Positions 52,422 through 61,335 are shown, numbered from the stretch's first letter. The stretch: DNA of 64,000 bases from Lachnospiraceae bacterium (GCA_022845955.1 AP025576.1:2852001-2916000), one strand, 5' to 3'. A program made the numbers and translations. The notes: generated from the letters alone by a model not told the origin.

Positions 52422-52606
52422 TGTTCTGCCTCCTGTTGTTCAGTTAAAGTAATATTAGTGGGAATACCTACTATTTCTCCGTTGCTGTAAAAAACGGGTG
52501 TGTCACAGAACAGGAGAAAAAAGCCGAGTCCGGTTAATGGGACAGCAAGTATAGTATGATTGGAATATAAAGGAAGAAAAAATAACGATTCGGCAGTCCT
52601 GTACAT
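52418..52606 (-). CDS. Possible small ORF, hydrophobic N-terminus
   Basis: 62 residues with a hydrophobic stretch (TILAVPLTGLGFFLLFC) and a polar end (TNITLTEQQEAEQ). There is no clear ribosome site before the ATG at 52606, so the real start, if any, may be inside. The overlap with the next ORF is the main support. Confidence 0.3.
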   Translation of the reverse strand: MYRTAESLFFLPLYSNHTILAVPLTGLGFFLLFCDTPVFYSNGEIVGIPTNITLTEQQEAEQ

Positions 52607-52731
52607 TTACTGCGGAGACCGTAAGAGAGTGATTCAGAAGTGTGGAAATTCCGTCGCCCCAGAGACCGCAAACGGAAGTATACAGGTAATTGCGAATGTT
52701 AGGAGGTGTCGTTAAAAGATTAATAAAAACA

Positions 52732-52781
52732 GAACAAACGTTCGAATATTTGTTGACAAGAACATATGTTCGATATATACT
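52732..52781 (+). promoter_or_regulatory. SOS-type promoter with two LexA boxes
   Basis: TTGACA (52753-52758), 17-base spacer and TATACT (52776-52781) form a near-consensus promoter facing the sigma-DUF262 gene. GAACATATGTTC (52760-52771) fills the spacer and GAACAAACGTTC (52732-52743) lies just upstream. Both fit the Gram-positive LexA core GAAC-N4-GTTC, so LexA should block this promoter until DNA damage. Confidence 0.8.
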
Positions 52782-52803
52782 CAAGCTATCAAAGGGATCC
52801 AAA

Positions 52804-52849
52804 AAAGACCAATCCTCAAACGGTGTTGGCGCACCTCGGATTGGTCTTT
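52804..52849 (+). terminator. Strong hairpin in the sigma-DUF262 leader
   Basis: A perfect 12-base stem (52804-52815 with 52838-52849) contains an inner GGTG/CACC pair and ends in TTT. The short T-run makes it a weak terminator or an attenuator, about 20 bases after the expected transcription start. Confidence 0.55.
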
Positions 52850-52893
52850 AAGCACATAATACATAAACTTTCACCCAGGAGGGCAGTAAGCTT

Positions 52894-52965
52894 ATGAAGT
52901 ACAGCAGAAGCTATACATCTGCATTATTACATAATAATTGTTGTATAGTCAAGCACTTCTGCTAA
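52894..52965 (+). CDS. 23-residue ORF in the leader of sigma-DUF262
   Basis: MKYSRSYTSALLHNNCCIVK plus three residues, ending in HFC. AGGAGGG lies about nine bases before the ATG. The ORF overlaps an inverted repeat (GCAGAAG...CTTCTGC with CTATAC...GTATAG inside). It may be a leader peptide or a small SOS-induced peptide. The rest of the 52607-53160 gap shows nothing else coding. Confidence 0.4.
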   Translation: MKYSRSYTSALLHNNCCIVKHFC

Positions 52966-53160
52966 ATTCCCTTTTCCCATATATTACAGCCTGTATAAAG
53001 GATGCTTTGCAAAAGCCGGATTCCGTCATTGTCCGCTGCTTTTCCTTAAGGTTACCCTGGTACTCCATCCGGATGGAGTACGGGAGTGTATTTGAAAATA
53101 TGTATGATAACTATGAAAATAAGAAACCGTTACGGAGATCTTATATTTGGAGGTGAATTC

Positions 53161-55368
53161 ATGGACAATACGCCTTTTTTAGAGGAGTACTATGCCCAAA
53201 ACGCAAAGAAAATCAGGAATCTGGTAGATAAGCTTCTATATGGATTCGGAGGTGTGGCGCAGAAGGATTATGATGATTTTTATTCTCTTGCAAACGAAGT
53301 ATTTGTGGAAGTGCTGCGCCGATATGATGGAAAACAAAGCTTTGGAGTCTTTCTTTACAGCTGTCTGTCCAACCGTATCAAGACGGAAATTACACGCAGA
53401 AACAGAGAAAAACGGAAAGCCGATAGGGGTACCCTTTCCCTGGATACCCCCATCGGAGAAGGAGAGACGGTGCTTGGAGATATCCTGGAATCGGATTTTA
53501 ATATAGAGAGGGAAGCGGAGAACGATGAGTCCCGTTTTCCCGGCCGGAGGCTGAGTGCCTATTTTGAGGCGTTGTCCGGGCTGCAGAGGAGAATTGTTGA
53601 ATTAAAGATGGACGGGGCCGCAAAGCAGGAAATTATGGAAAGGCTCGGGATTACGGAAAACTGTTATAAAAAGAATTTGGAAGAACTGCGAAACTTTGAG
53701 AAAAGACAGCTATTATTCCGGGGACAAAAAAAACGCAGGGTGTGTAAAGGGGAGGAAAGCAATATGATCCAGATATTATCACAGACGGCCGAAAAAAGTA
53801 AGCCGAAAAACTACCAGGTATATGCAATTATCCAGAGAATGTACGATTATTCCATCCGTTTGGATCATCCCTTACAGCGGGAATCCGAGCAGTGGAGCAA
53901 TGTGATGAGAGGGAATCTTATCTCCGATATTCTGCAGGACAACCCGATCCCGCCCCTTGTATTTGCGGAGCAGGTGATTGACGGTGTGGTGATTATCTGG
54001 GCCATTGACGGGAAACAGCGCTGTTCCAATGTGGAAAGCTTCCGCAGAAACGGCTTCCGGATCAGCAAAAATATAGAAAGGTATCTGATCAAATACCAGA
54101 CAGCGGTGGAATCTCAGGACGGCAGTATCCTTCTGGATGATAACGGCCTTCCCCGGTACGAGGTGAAGGAGTGTGATATCAGGGGAAAATGCTACTCCGA
54201 CCTGCCGGAAAAACTCCAGAGAAGCTTCAATGAATATAATTTCGAGGTCACACAATATCTGAACTGCAGCAATGAGGATATTGAATACCATATCAGAAGA
54301 TATAATGCCTCAAAGCCTATGTCGGCCGCACAGAAGGGGATAACCCATCTTGGGGAGCAGTATGCCAGAATCGCAAAGGCGATTGCGGAAAAGCATTTTT
54401 TCAGGGATAAAGGAAACTACAGGGTATCTGAATTCACAAACGGGACGATGGACAGAGTGATTACCGAAAGCGTTATGGCTGTCAACTTCCCGGAAGACTG
54501 GAAGAAAAAGAATGAAGATATCTGTACCTATCTGAAGGAAAATGCAAGAATCATCCACTTCAATACCTTTGAAGATTACATAGACAGGCTCGATGAGGTG
54601 ATAACCCCTGAGGTATCGGATATGTTTAATTCCAGAGACTCCTTCCTGTGGTTCGGACTATTTCACCGGTTTGCCCGCCTGGGAATGGAGGATGAACAAT
54701 TTATCTGCTTTATGCAGGAATTTAAGAACAGGCTCCATAGCAGGAAGGTTTCGGGAATCTCATATGACGAACTAAATGAAAAATCTACAAAGGACAGGAA
54801 TATCGTAAGCAGAAAACTTGCTTTGCTGGAAGTGCTGATGGATGAGTTCCTGCATGTTCAGAGAAAGGAAACGGTTGGAAAATTCATTATAAAAAATGAC
54901 AGACTCCTTCCATTTATCGAAGAATTCAATGCCAGCGATATCGTAAAAATGATCCGGGTGCGTCCGGAAAAAGAAAAGATAAAAATTGCGGTACAATCAC
55001 TTATGGTGGTTTCCGGAGAAACAAAATTTTCCGACAGGGCCGTTCAGGAATATATAAGGAGTAATTCTTACGGAGATGAGAATATAGAAGATACGCTTCT
55101 CTATCTAGCCGCATTAAACGACTGGACACTGAATGTGAATAATAATTCCAGGCTCTTTGAACAAAGTAACCTGCCCGCCCTGATAGGAGTGGTAGCCTAT
55201 GCCTACAGAAATGACATGGATGATCGGATATGTGAGGAATGGCTGGAACGATTTGTGGAAAATTTCGATACCGGACATGGGATTTCAGGAGATATAAAAG
55301 AGAAGCTGGCGGCCATAACCACCGATTTAAAACATTATGAAGCGTATAAAACACACAGGACGGCATAG
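53161..55368 (+). CDS. Sigma-70-like / DUF262 (ParB-GmrSD-like) fusion protein
   Basis: 735 residues from the ATG at 53161 (GGAGGTG upstream). Residues about 25-80 form a sigma region 2-like domain (DDFYSLANEVFVEVLRRYDG, FLYSCLSNRIKTEI) and about 140-185 a region 4-like HTH. From about 215 a DUF262 domain follows, with its hallmark as AIDGKQRCSNV near 281-291 (usual D-G-Q-Q-R), then a long helical C-terminus. An internal ATG at 53764 (residue 202) has GGGGAGG eight bases ahead, so a separate DUF262 product is possible. The gene is divergent from the polymerase and under the SOS-type promoter. Confidence 0.75.
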   Translation: MDNTPFLEEYYAQNAKKIRNLVDKLLYGFGGVAQKDYDDFYSLANEVFVEVLRRYDGKQSFGVFLYSCLSNRIKTEITRRNREKRKADRGTLSLDTPIGEGETVLGDILESDFNIEREAENDESRFPGRRLSAYFEALSGLQRRIVELKMDGAAKQEIMERLGITENCYKKNLEELRNFEKRQLLFRGQKKRRVCKGEESNMIQILSQTAEKSKPKNYQVYAIIQRMYDYSIRLDHPLQRESEQWSNVMRGNLISDILQDNPIPPLVFAEQVIDGVVIIWAIDGKQRCSNVESFRRNGFRISKNIERYLIKYQTAVESQDGSILLDDNGLPRYEVKECDIRGKCYSDLPEKLQRSFNEYNFEVTQYLNCSNEDIEYHIRRYNASKPMSAAQKGITHLGEQYARIAKAIAEKHFFRDKGNYRVSEFTNGTMDRVITESVMAVNFPEDWKKKNEDICTYLKENARIIHFNTFEDYIDRLDEVITPEVSDMFNSRDSFLWFGLFHRFARLGMEDEQFICFMQEFKNRLHSRKVSGISYDELNEKSTKDRNIVSRKLALLEVLMDEFLHVQRKETVGKFIIKNDRLLPFIEEFNASDIVKMIRVRPEKEKIKIAVQSLMVVSGETKFSDRAVQEYIRSNSYGDENIEDTLLYLAALNDWTLNVNNNSRLFEQSNLPALIGVVAYAYRNDMDDRICEEWLERFVENFDTGHGISGDIKEKLAAITTDLKHYEAYKTHRTA

Positions 55369-55492
55369 AGGAAACTGGTTGTTTCTTTGAACTCGCAATT
55401 GTGATAAAATAATAAGCATGGCTGGTAAATAAGAGTGCGAGACAGGATTCCCAGCAGGCTGAATCCGATCGCAGGATAAAGAGAGGGAAAAA

Positions 55493-56923
55493 ATGGAGGC
55501 TGTTCTGCTGTTTATCGATGGGACCATATGTGATATGAGGCATCGTATACCATTCATGGGAACGGATGATTTTTACTCGGATGACAATATTGGGAAGGAT
55601 ATTCCCACGGAAGGAAGTGTTGCTTTTCTGCAGGAACTGGCGGAAACCTATGCGCTTGTGTATATCGGGGCCAGACCCGCATGTTATACGGATACCACTC
55701 ATAGATGGTTACTGGAATCCGGTTTTCCGGATGGGGAAGTGTATCTGGGACAGGATCAGCAGGAGAGAATGCAGATTGTCAGAAACTTAAAGCATAAATA
55801 CGTTTTTGCTGCCGGGATCGGCGACCGCTGGGATGATAATGAGCTTCATCTGGAACTTGGCTGCAGAAGCTTTATTTTACAGGAATGGAAGCCCGACTGG
55901 GATACCGTAAGAAAATACGGGATAAAGCCCGAACCGAAATGCAGATATTCTCAGTTTGATGCCGAAGCAGTTCGTGAGGAGCTGCTGCGCCGTTATCAGA
56001 TAGAAACGCCGGTTGTGTGTCGGTTATATGATTACGGTATGAACGATATCTACAGGATAAAAACAGAAAATAAGATCTTTTACCTGCGTATTTCTTTAGC
56101 CGGTATCCATACAAAAAAGGACTACCTGGAAGAAATACATATCATAAATACCCTGGTTCAAAAAGGGATAAGGGCGGCTGCTCCGGTGAAAACAAAAGCT
56201 TTCGACGGGCAGCAGGAAGAATTTGTATGGGAGCTGCATGCCCCGGAAGGGATACGCTATGCTGTTTTGTTTACGGAAGCACCGGACAGCCCTTCGGAAG
56301 ATAAAGAAAGCTGTGCCTATAACTTGGGATGCATGCTTGCCGAAATGCACATGATTTCAGACAGAGAGAGATTCCAGGTGTCGAGAAAGCCTGTGGACAT
56401 GCATCAGCTGGCGGAGAAACCCCTTACGGATATCCGGCAATATCTGGCGGAACGGTTACCGGATTATGCTTTTTTAAAAGAAAGCGCGGAAAAATTGGAA
56501 CGGTTTATCTGGGACAGGCTGTCGGAAGATGCACCTGTTTATGGGTACTGTCATGGGGATGTGCACAGCGGTAATGTGTTTTTTGAAGGAGATATGCCCA
56601 CCTTGTTTGATTTTGACTGCATGGGTTATGGGTGGAGAGCGTATGATATCTGCGTATATGCATGGAATGAGACTTTTAATGATGAGAACTTTATGGATGG
56701 CGCTATCTGGAATAAATATCTGGAAGGCTATGAGTCCGTAAGGAAGCTACGGCCGGAAGAAAAAGAAACGATCCCGGCATTTGCAGCGCTGCGGGAACTG
56801 TGGATGATGGGCCTGCATGCGGATGTAATGGACAGAAATGCCGGATGCTGTTGGTATCAGGACGATTATTTTGATTACCAGATAAAAATATTCCGGCTAT
56901 GGCTGGACCGATGCGGGCTGTAA
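55493..56923 (+). CDS. HAD-like domain fused to an APH-family kinase
   Basis: 476 residues. Residues 1-140 look like a HAD phosphatase fold (LLFIDGTICD; GIGDRWDDNELHLELG), but the usual first Asp of DxDGT is Phe, so phosphatase activity is doubtful. Residues about 170-476 are an aminoglycoside/choline-kinase-type domain with YGYCHGDVHSGNVFFEG (catalytic Asp) and TLFDFDCMGYGWRAYD (metal Asp). The substrate is unknown. GAGGGAAAA precedes the ATG. Confidence 0.8.
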   Translation: MEAVLLFIDGTICDMRHRIPFMGTDDFYSDDNIGKDIPTEGSVAFLQELAETYALVYIGARPACYTDTTHRWLLESGFPDGEVYLGQDQQERMQIVRNLKHKYVFAAGIGDRWDDNELHLELGCRSFILQEWKPDWDTVRKYGIKPEPKCRYSQFDAEAVREELLRRYQIETPVVCRLYDYGMNDIYRIKTENKIFYLRISLAGIHTKKDYLEEIHIINTLVQKGIRAAAPVKTKAFDGQQEEFVWELHAPEGIRYAVLFTEAPDSPSEDKESCAYNLGCMLAEMHMISDRERFQVSRKPVDMHQLAEKPLTDIRQYLAERLPDYAFLKESAEKLERFIWDRLSEDAPVYGYCHGDVHSGNVFFEGDMPTLFDFDCMGYGWRAYDICVYAWNETFNDENFMDGAIWNKYLEGYESVRKLRPEEKETIPAFAALRELWMMGLHADVMDRNAGCCWYQDDYFDYQIKIFRLWLDRCGL

Positions 56924-56990
56924 AAAAAGAAAACATGGTAATAGTTCTGACTGATTGGAACGGTTACGAAACATCAGGGGGAATGGTGCT

Positions 56991-57563
56991 GTGAATACAA
57001 TAAAACATAGGGGCACGGTACGGCTGGAAACCGGCCGGCTGATTCTGCGGCGGTTTACAGAGGACGATTTGGTACCGGTGTTTCAGAACTGCTGGAGTGA
57101 TAATGAGGTGTGGAAATGGACAAATTATAAACCCATGCATTGCATAGAGGATGTATTAACTTCGGCGAATATGTTTACAAAGAAATGGCTGGAAGCCTAT
57201 GACCGGCCCAGCCGTTACAGCTGGGCGATCCAGTGTAAGGAATCCGGCGAGGTAATCGGAAGGTTATTTGGAATGCACCCGGATGATGATATCAGCCAGG
57301 TGGAGTTGGCATATGAACTGGGACGAAGATGGTGGAATCAGGGGATAATGACCGAAGCTGTAAAAGCCGGGATTGATTTTTTCTTCCGAGAAGTGGGCTT
57401 TAACCGAGTTCATGCATATCATGCGGATAAAAACCTGGCCTCCGGCAGAGTGATGCAAAAGAGCGGAATGAAATATGAGGCCACGCTGCGTCAGGCCTGT
57501 CTGTGCAACAACGGGTTATTTGATAAGGTGTGTTATTCGATTCTTACGGAGGAATCTACATGA
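56991..57563 (+). CDS. GNAT N-acetyltransferase, RimJ/RimL-like
   Basis: 190 residues from GTG at 56991, with AGGGGGA upstream. RLETGRLILRRFTEDDLVPV and YELGRRWWNQGIMTEAVKAG are the standard RimJ/RimL pattern, with NLASGRVMQKSGMKYEATLR at the end. The substrate cannot be named. It overlaps the DUF3795 gene by four bases (ATGA). Confidence 0.82.
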   Translation: MNTIKHRGTVRLETGRLILRRFTEDDLVPVFQNCWSDNEVWKWTNYKPMHCIEDVLTSANMFTKKWLEAYDRPSRYSWAIQCKESGEVIGRLFGMHPDDDISQVELAYELGRRWWNQGIMTEAVKAGIDFFFREVGFNRVHAYHADKNLASGRVMQKSGMKYEATLRQACLCNNGLFDKVCYSILTEEST

Positions 57564-58072
57564 AACGGAATAAATTATTGGAAAATATAGCTCCCTGTTC
57601 CCTGATGTGCTATACCTGCGGAGGTTATGAAAAGGGAGCTATTTGCCGGCTTTCCGGAGAATTGGCCGGTTATCTGGAGGGAATGTATGAATTTTATGAA
57701 ACACACGCAGACCCGGATTACCGGGAACACTTAGAACGGTTCCGGATATTTCAGGAGGAACTTTTCAAGCTGGGCGAAGCCAAATGCGGGGGCTGCCGAA
57801 GCGGCATTCATAACGGCTGCAGTATCCGCGGCTGTTTCCTTTTGGAATGTGTGCAGACACACAGTGTGGATTTCTGCGGGGAATGCCCTGAATTTCCCTG
57901 TGATAAAGTACATAGCGTATTTGAGGAAGAGGTTTATGTACAGTGGCTGGAAGGAAACGAGAAGATAAGGGAGTCCGGTGCGGATCAATTTTGGGAGGAA
58001 CGCCGCCGTATGCCCCATTATAAAAAATACAAGGATACAAAAGAATACCAGCAGAAGCACGAAAAAAAGTGA
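57560..58072 (+). CDS. DUF3795-like cysteine-rich protein
   Basis: 170 residues from MKRNKLLENIAPCSLMCYTC, GGAGGA upstream. Cysteine groups (CSLMCYTCGGYEKGAIC, AKCGGCRSG, GCSIRGCFLLECV, FCGECPEFPCDK) match the DUF3795 family, likely metal-binding, function unknown. It is translationally coupled to the acetyltransferase. Confidence 0.75.
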   Translation: MKRNKLLENIAPCSLMCYTCGGYEKGAICRLSGELAGYLEGMYEFYETHADPDYREHLERFRIFQEELFKLGEAKCGGCRSGIHNGCSIRGCFLLECVQTHSVDFCGECPEFPCDKVHSVFEEEVYVQWLEGNEKIRESGADQFWEERRRMPHYKKYKDTKEYQQKHEKK

Positions 58073-58130
58073 CTGTTTGTAACAGTTCGGTAAACAAAGT
58101 AAAAATAAATCTGCGAGGGGTAATATAGCC

Positions 58131-59435
58131 ATGTCCCGGAACAAGGATAACCTGTCTGCCAACGATGCATGGAAGGCACTCATTGAAAAATACCATATAT
58201 TGGAACACGTGGAAACGGAAGGCTGCTTTCCGATAAAAGCCAGCCAGATTAAGGAATTCCGGGAACCGCGGCTGATGGCCAAGTGGGACAGCACCGATGC
58301 CCTGCCGGAGGTGCTTCGCAAGAATAAGCTCAATATTCTCCCGGACAGCCGCAGCTCTTATGTAATAGGGGACTTCCTGCTTTACCAGGAGATACCGCCG
58401 CTGGATGAACCGGTTACGAAGATGGAGCATGTGGAGCTGCCGGAATATGAATCCATTGATAGTAATCATATCAGTTCGGAGGCCAATGCCATAAATGTAT
58501 TAATCCTTTCCGGCATATTAAATGATTTCCTGGGATCCGGCGAAAATGTCTCTACTTTTAACGGCAGGATGGGAACGGGAAGCTTTACCTTCACGGTGGA
58601 TACCTGCAGAGGGATTAAACGGCAGATAAGCGTCAATAATGCGCAGTGCGAAATTGACGGCGGATTTGAAAATGAAGACTCCGTTGTCATTATGGAAGCG
58701 AAAAATGTGGTGCACGAGGATTTCCATATAAGGCAGCTTTATTATCCCTACCGTCTGTGGAAAGACAAGGTGAAGAAGCCTGTGCGGCTGGTTTTTTCCG
58801 TATATTATAACCGGATATACCGTCTGTTTGAATACCGTTTTACATCGCCGGAGGATTATTCCTCTATTGAATTGGTAAGAACCAAGAATTATTCGCTCCA
58901 GGATACCCGGATTTCCAGGGAAGATTTACTGGAGGTAAGAAAGCGTACGATAGTCCGGACGGATGATAATATGGATCATACAAAGATCCCCTTTATCCAG
59001 GCCAATTCCATGGATCGGATTATTTCCCTTTTGGAAAATCTGTATGAAAACCCTATGACGGGGCTTCAGATTGCGGAACTGATGGATTTTGAACCCCGTC
59101 AGTCTGATTATTATTTCAATGCGGGAAGATACCTCGGCCTGTTTGAAAAGCAGGAGGATGACAGACAGAAGGTGATCTCCCTTACGCCTGCAGGCGTGCG
59201 TGTTTTCCGGCTGAATTACAAGAAACGGCAGCTGAAGCTTGTGGAACTGATTCTCGAGCATGAAATATTCGGCACTTTTTTTGATTCCCTGATGCTTACA
59301 GGACAGATGCCGGATAAAAACAGAATTGCCAGTGAAATGAGAAGGCTTCATGTGTGTAACGAAGGCCAGATCGTGCGCAGGGCCGGTTCTGTTTCCGGCT
59401 GGCTGAAATGGATCAATAATCTTACAAAACTGTAA
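58131..59435 (+). CDS. Type II restriction-like nuclease, PD-(D/E)XK type, orphan
   Basis: 434 residues. CEIDGGFENEDSVVIMEAKN (about residues 177-196) carries the D...E-x-K nuclease motif, and the C-terminal part has a winged-helix look (NPMTGLQIAELMDFEPRQSD). It resembles proteins annotated as type II restriction enzymes in Clostridia. No methyltransferase lies within the chromosomal part of the window, so it may need methylated DNA, have a distant partner, or act otherwise. Confidence 0.7.
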   Translation: MSRNKDNLSANDAWKALIEKYHILEHVETEGCFPIKASQIKEFREPRLMAKWDSTDALPEVLRKNKLNILPDSRSSYVIGDFLLYQEIPPLDEPVTKMEHVELPEYESIDSNHISSEANAINVLILSGILNDFLGSGENVSTFNGRMGTGSFTFTVDTCRGIKRQISVNNAQCEIDGGFENEDSVVIMEAKNVVHEDFHIRQLYYPYRLWKDKVKKPVRLVFSVYYNRIYRLFEYRFTSPEDYSSIELVRTKNYSLQDTRISREDLLEVRKRTIVRTDDNMDHTKIPFIQANSMDRIISLLENLYENPMTGLQIAELMDFEPRQSDYYFNAGRYLGLFEKQEDDRQKVISLTPAGVRVFRLNYKKRQLKLVELILEHEIFGTFFDSLMLTGQMPDKNRIASEMRRLHVCNEGQIVRRAGSVSGWLKWINNLTKL

Positions 59436-59599
59436 ATACCAAGTCATAGGTGATCAGGAAGTGATTCTCAGGAAGGATGAGAGTTTTCTGTTTATGGGAA
59501 CATCCCTCATGCGGTATGGAATCATTATGACGGGGAAACCGTGATAATCGGCATTTCCGTAAAATAGGCGGGAGCGGAACACGGAGGAAGGAAAGCAGG

Positions 59600-60019
59600 A
59601 TGAAAAAAGCAAATCTCATTGTAGTGCTTGATAAAGAAAACAAACATGTCCTTTTATGCAGGAGAAAAAAGAATCCATACAGGGGCCTTCTTAATTTCGT
59701 GGGCGGAAAACTGGAGGAAGGAGAGGACAGCTTTACTGCCGCGTACAGGGAACTGAAGGAAGAAACAGGGATAACAGAGGAGGATATCTGTCTGACCTAT
59801 CTGATGGATCTGACCTATTTTACATGGGATCTGAAGCTGGAGGTCTTTTTCGGATGGCTGAACAGGGATATGGAGCTTATAGAAGAGGAAAATGAGCTTC
59901 TTTGGTCTGACAGGGAACAGAATTACTTTGATATGACCTGTTATGCAGGAGAAGGCAATATGGGGCATATCATGGAGCAGATCAGACAGTATGAGAAAGA
60001 GCAGGCGTTTTCCCGGTAG
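59600..60019 (+). CDS. Nudix hydrolase (MutT-like)
   Basis: 139 residues with a complete Nudix box GGKLEEGEDSFTAAYRELKE followed by ETGI (residues about 36-59). It hydrolyses a nucleoside diphosphate-type substrate; the specificity is unknown. GGAAGGAAAG lies ahead of the ATG. The 160-base gap before it has no gene. Confidence 0.88.
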   Translation: MKKANLIVVLDKENKHVLLCRRKKNPYRGLLNFVGGKLEEGEDSFTAAYRELKEETGITEEDICLTYLMDLTYFTWDLKLEVFFGWLNRDMELIEEENELLWSDREQNYFDMTCYAGEGNMGHIMEQIRQYEKEQAFSR

Positions 60020-60036
60020 AGAAAACGCCTGCCTTA
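60001..60036. terminator. Terminator overlapping the Nudix stop
   Basis: A perfect 12-base stem (60001-60012 with 60021-60032), followed by TT. It separates the convergent Nudix and multicopper oxidase genes. Confidence 0.7.
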
Positions 60037-60066
60037 GATACCAGAACATATCCCCGTATTCCATTC

Positions 60067-61020
60067 CTAAACACAATGGGGAAGTTTGGGGAAATGCGTA
60101 TGTATTTCCGGAACATGGGGATTGGTGTCCGTGTAATTAACGGTGGTAAACATACCTCCCAGCGTGGGTACGCCATTATTGGTAACATGATGGGGCATAT
60201 GGCAGTGCATCGGCCAGACACCGGGATTGTCGGCAATAAATTCAATATCCCAGGTCTCCCCGGAGGCTACGAGAATGGTATTCTTGCAGATTTGGGCATT
60301 GGGAGAGATGGGAAAACCGTCCGCACCTGTTACCCGGAACTGATGGCCGTGCAGATGGATGGGATGATGGTGCATCTGGATATTGCCGAAACGTATCCGT
60401 ACCAAATCGCCGCAGTCCACCTGCAGAGGGAGCGTCTGTGGATAGGCTTTTCCATTGATGGTAAAGAAATTGAACATCGGCTTCACAAAAGTCAGCGGAT
60501 AGGTACCCGGGGTGAGATCCCCCCAGGGAAGTTCATTTACGGCCCATTCCTGCAGGATACACAGATAATCCTTATCCGGCCCGGGACACTGTGTACAGGG
60601 ATTTTCCACAATCAGCCCGCCGAAGAGGCCGGCATTATCCTGAATAGGGACTTCCACATGGGAGTGATACAAATAGGTACCGGGTGGATTCCGTATCGTA
60701 AAGGAGTAGTCGAAATATTCCCCCGGATTGATGTAGGGAGAAGGCTCCAGAGGCGGTACGCCGTCCATAACGTTCGGAACCTCAAGCCCGTGCCAGTGGA
60801 CACTGGTGCGGTGGGGAAGATGATTGATAACCCGGAAGGTGACTTTGTCTCCGGGATATACATGGATCGTGGGACCGGGCGTGGATCCGTTGTAGCCCCA
60901 TGCTTTCACAACGATACCGTCAACCAGCTCCCACAGCACTTCCTCTGCCGTCAATTCAAAGAATTTTCTCCCGTTTACAAAGGTGCAGGGCAAATCCGGA
61001 ATGCCTGGTGTTATTACCAT
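60067..61020 (-). CDS. Two-domain multicopper oxidase
   Basis: 317 residues from MVITPGIPDLPCTFVNGRKF (ATG at 61020, AAGGATG upstream). Copper ligands are complete: SVHWHGLEV, YLYHSHVEVP, HHHPIHLHGHQF and WPMHCHMPHH. The short length fits small two-domain laccases. It has no signal peptide or Tat motif, so it may be cytoplasmic; it would need oxygen, which is odd for an anaerobe and suggests stress or metal handling. Confidence 0.85.
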   Translation of the reverse strand: MVITPGIPDLPCTFVNGRKFFELTAEEVLWELVDGIVVKAWGYNGSTPGPTIHVYPGDKVTFRVINHLPHRTSVHWHGLEVPNVMDGVPPLEPSPYINPGEYFDYSFTIRNPPGTYLYHSHVEVPIQDNAGLFGGLIVENPCTQCPGPDKDYLCILQEWAVNELPWGDLTPGTYPLTFVKPMFNFFTINGKAYPQTLPLQVDCGDLVRIRFGNIQMHHHPIHLHGHQFRVTGADGFPISPNAQICKNTILVASGETWDIEFIADNPGVWPMHCHMPHHVTNNGVPTLGGMFTTVNYTDTNPHVPEIHTHFPKLPHCV

Positions 61021-61335
61021 AAATACTTCATCCTTATAGATAGGTGTTGCTACAATATATTTTATATTCCGCAGAATATGACTTAAGAAAAGGTACATCC
61101 TGCATTTTCATTATACCAGACAAGGTACCTGTTTACTTCAGAAATAAGCTCGGGGAAGGCTGGAAAATGATTCTATGGTAAAATGATTAAGAAACCATGA
61201 TGTATTGCGGTATAGATAATTGTAATCCGGCTGTTTATTGTACTTGTTAAGCTGTGTATATTATTCATTTTGTTTAACGGCCGGATGTTATGGGTAAGGA
61301 CATGGGATAGGGGTAGGGAAAGGGGAAACGAAAAT

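Noticed and set aside
31093..55368. Complete prophage
   Set aside because: No capsid, portal, terminase, integrase or replication genes were found on either side.
60076..61086. 336-codon open frame on the plus strand
   Set aside because: Antisense to the multicopper oxidase, whose copper motifs are complete; a shadow.
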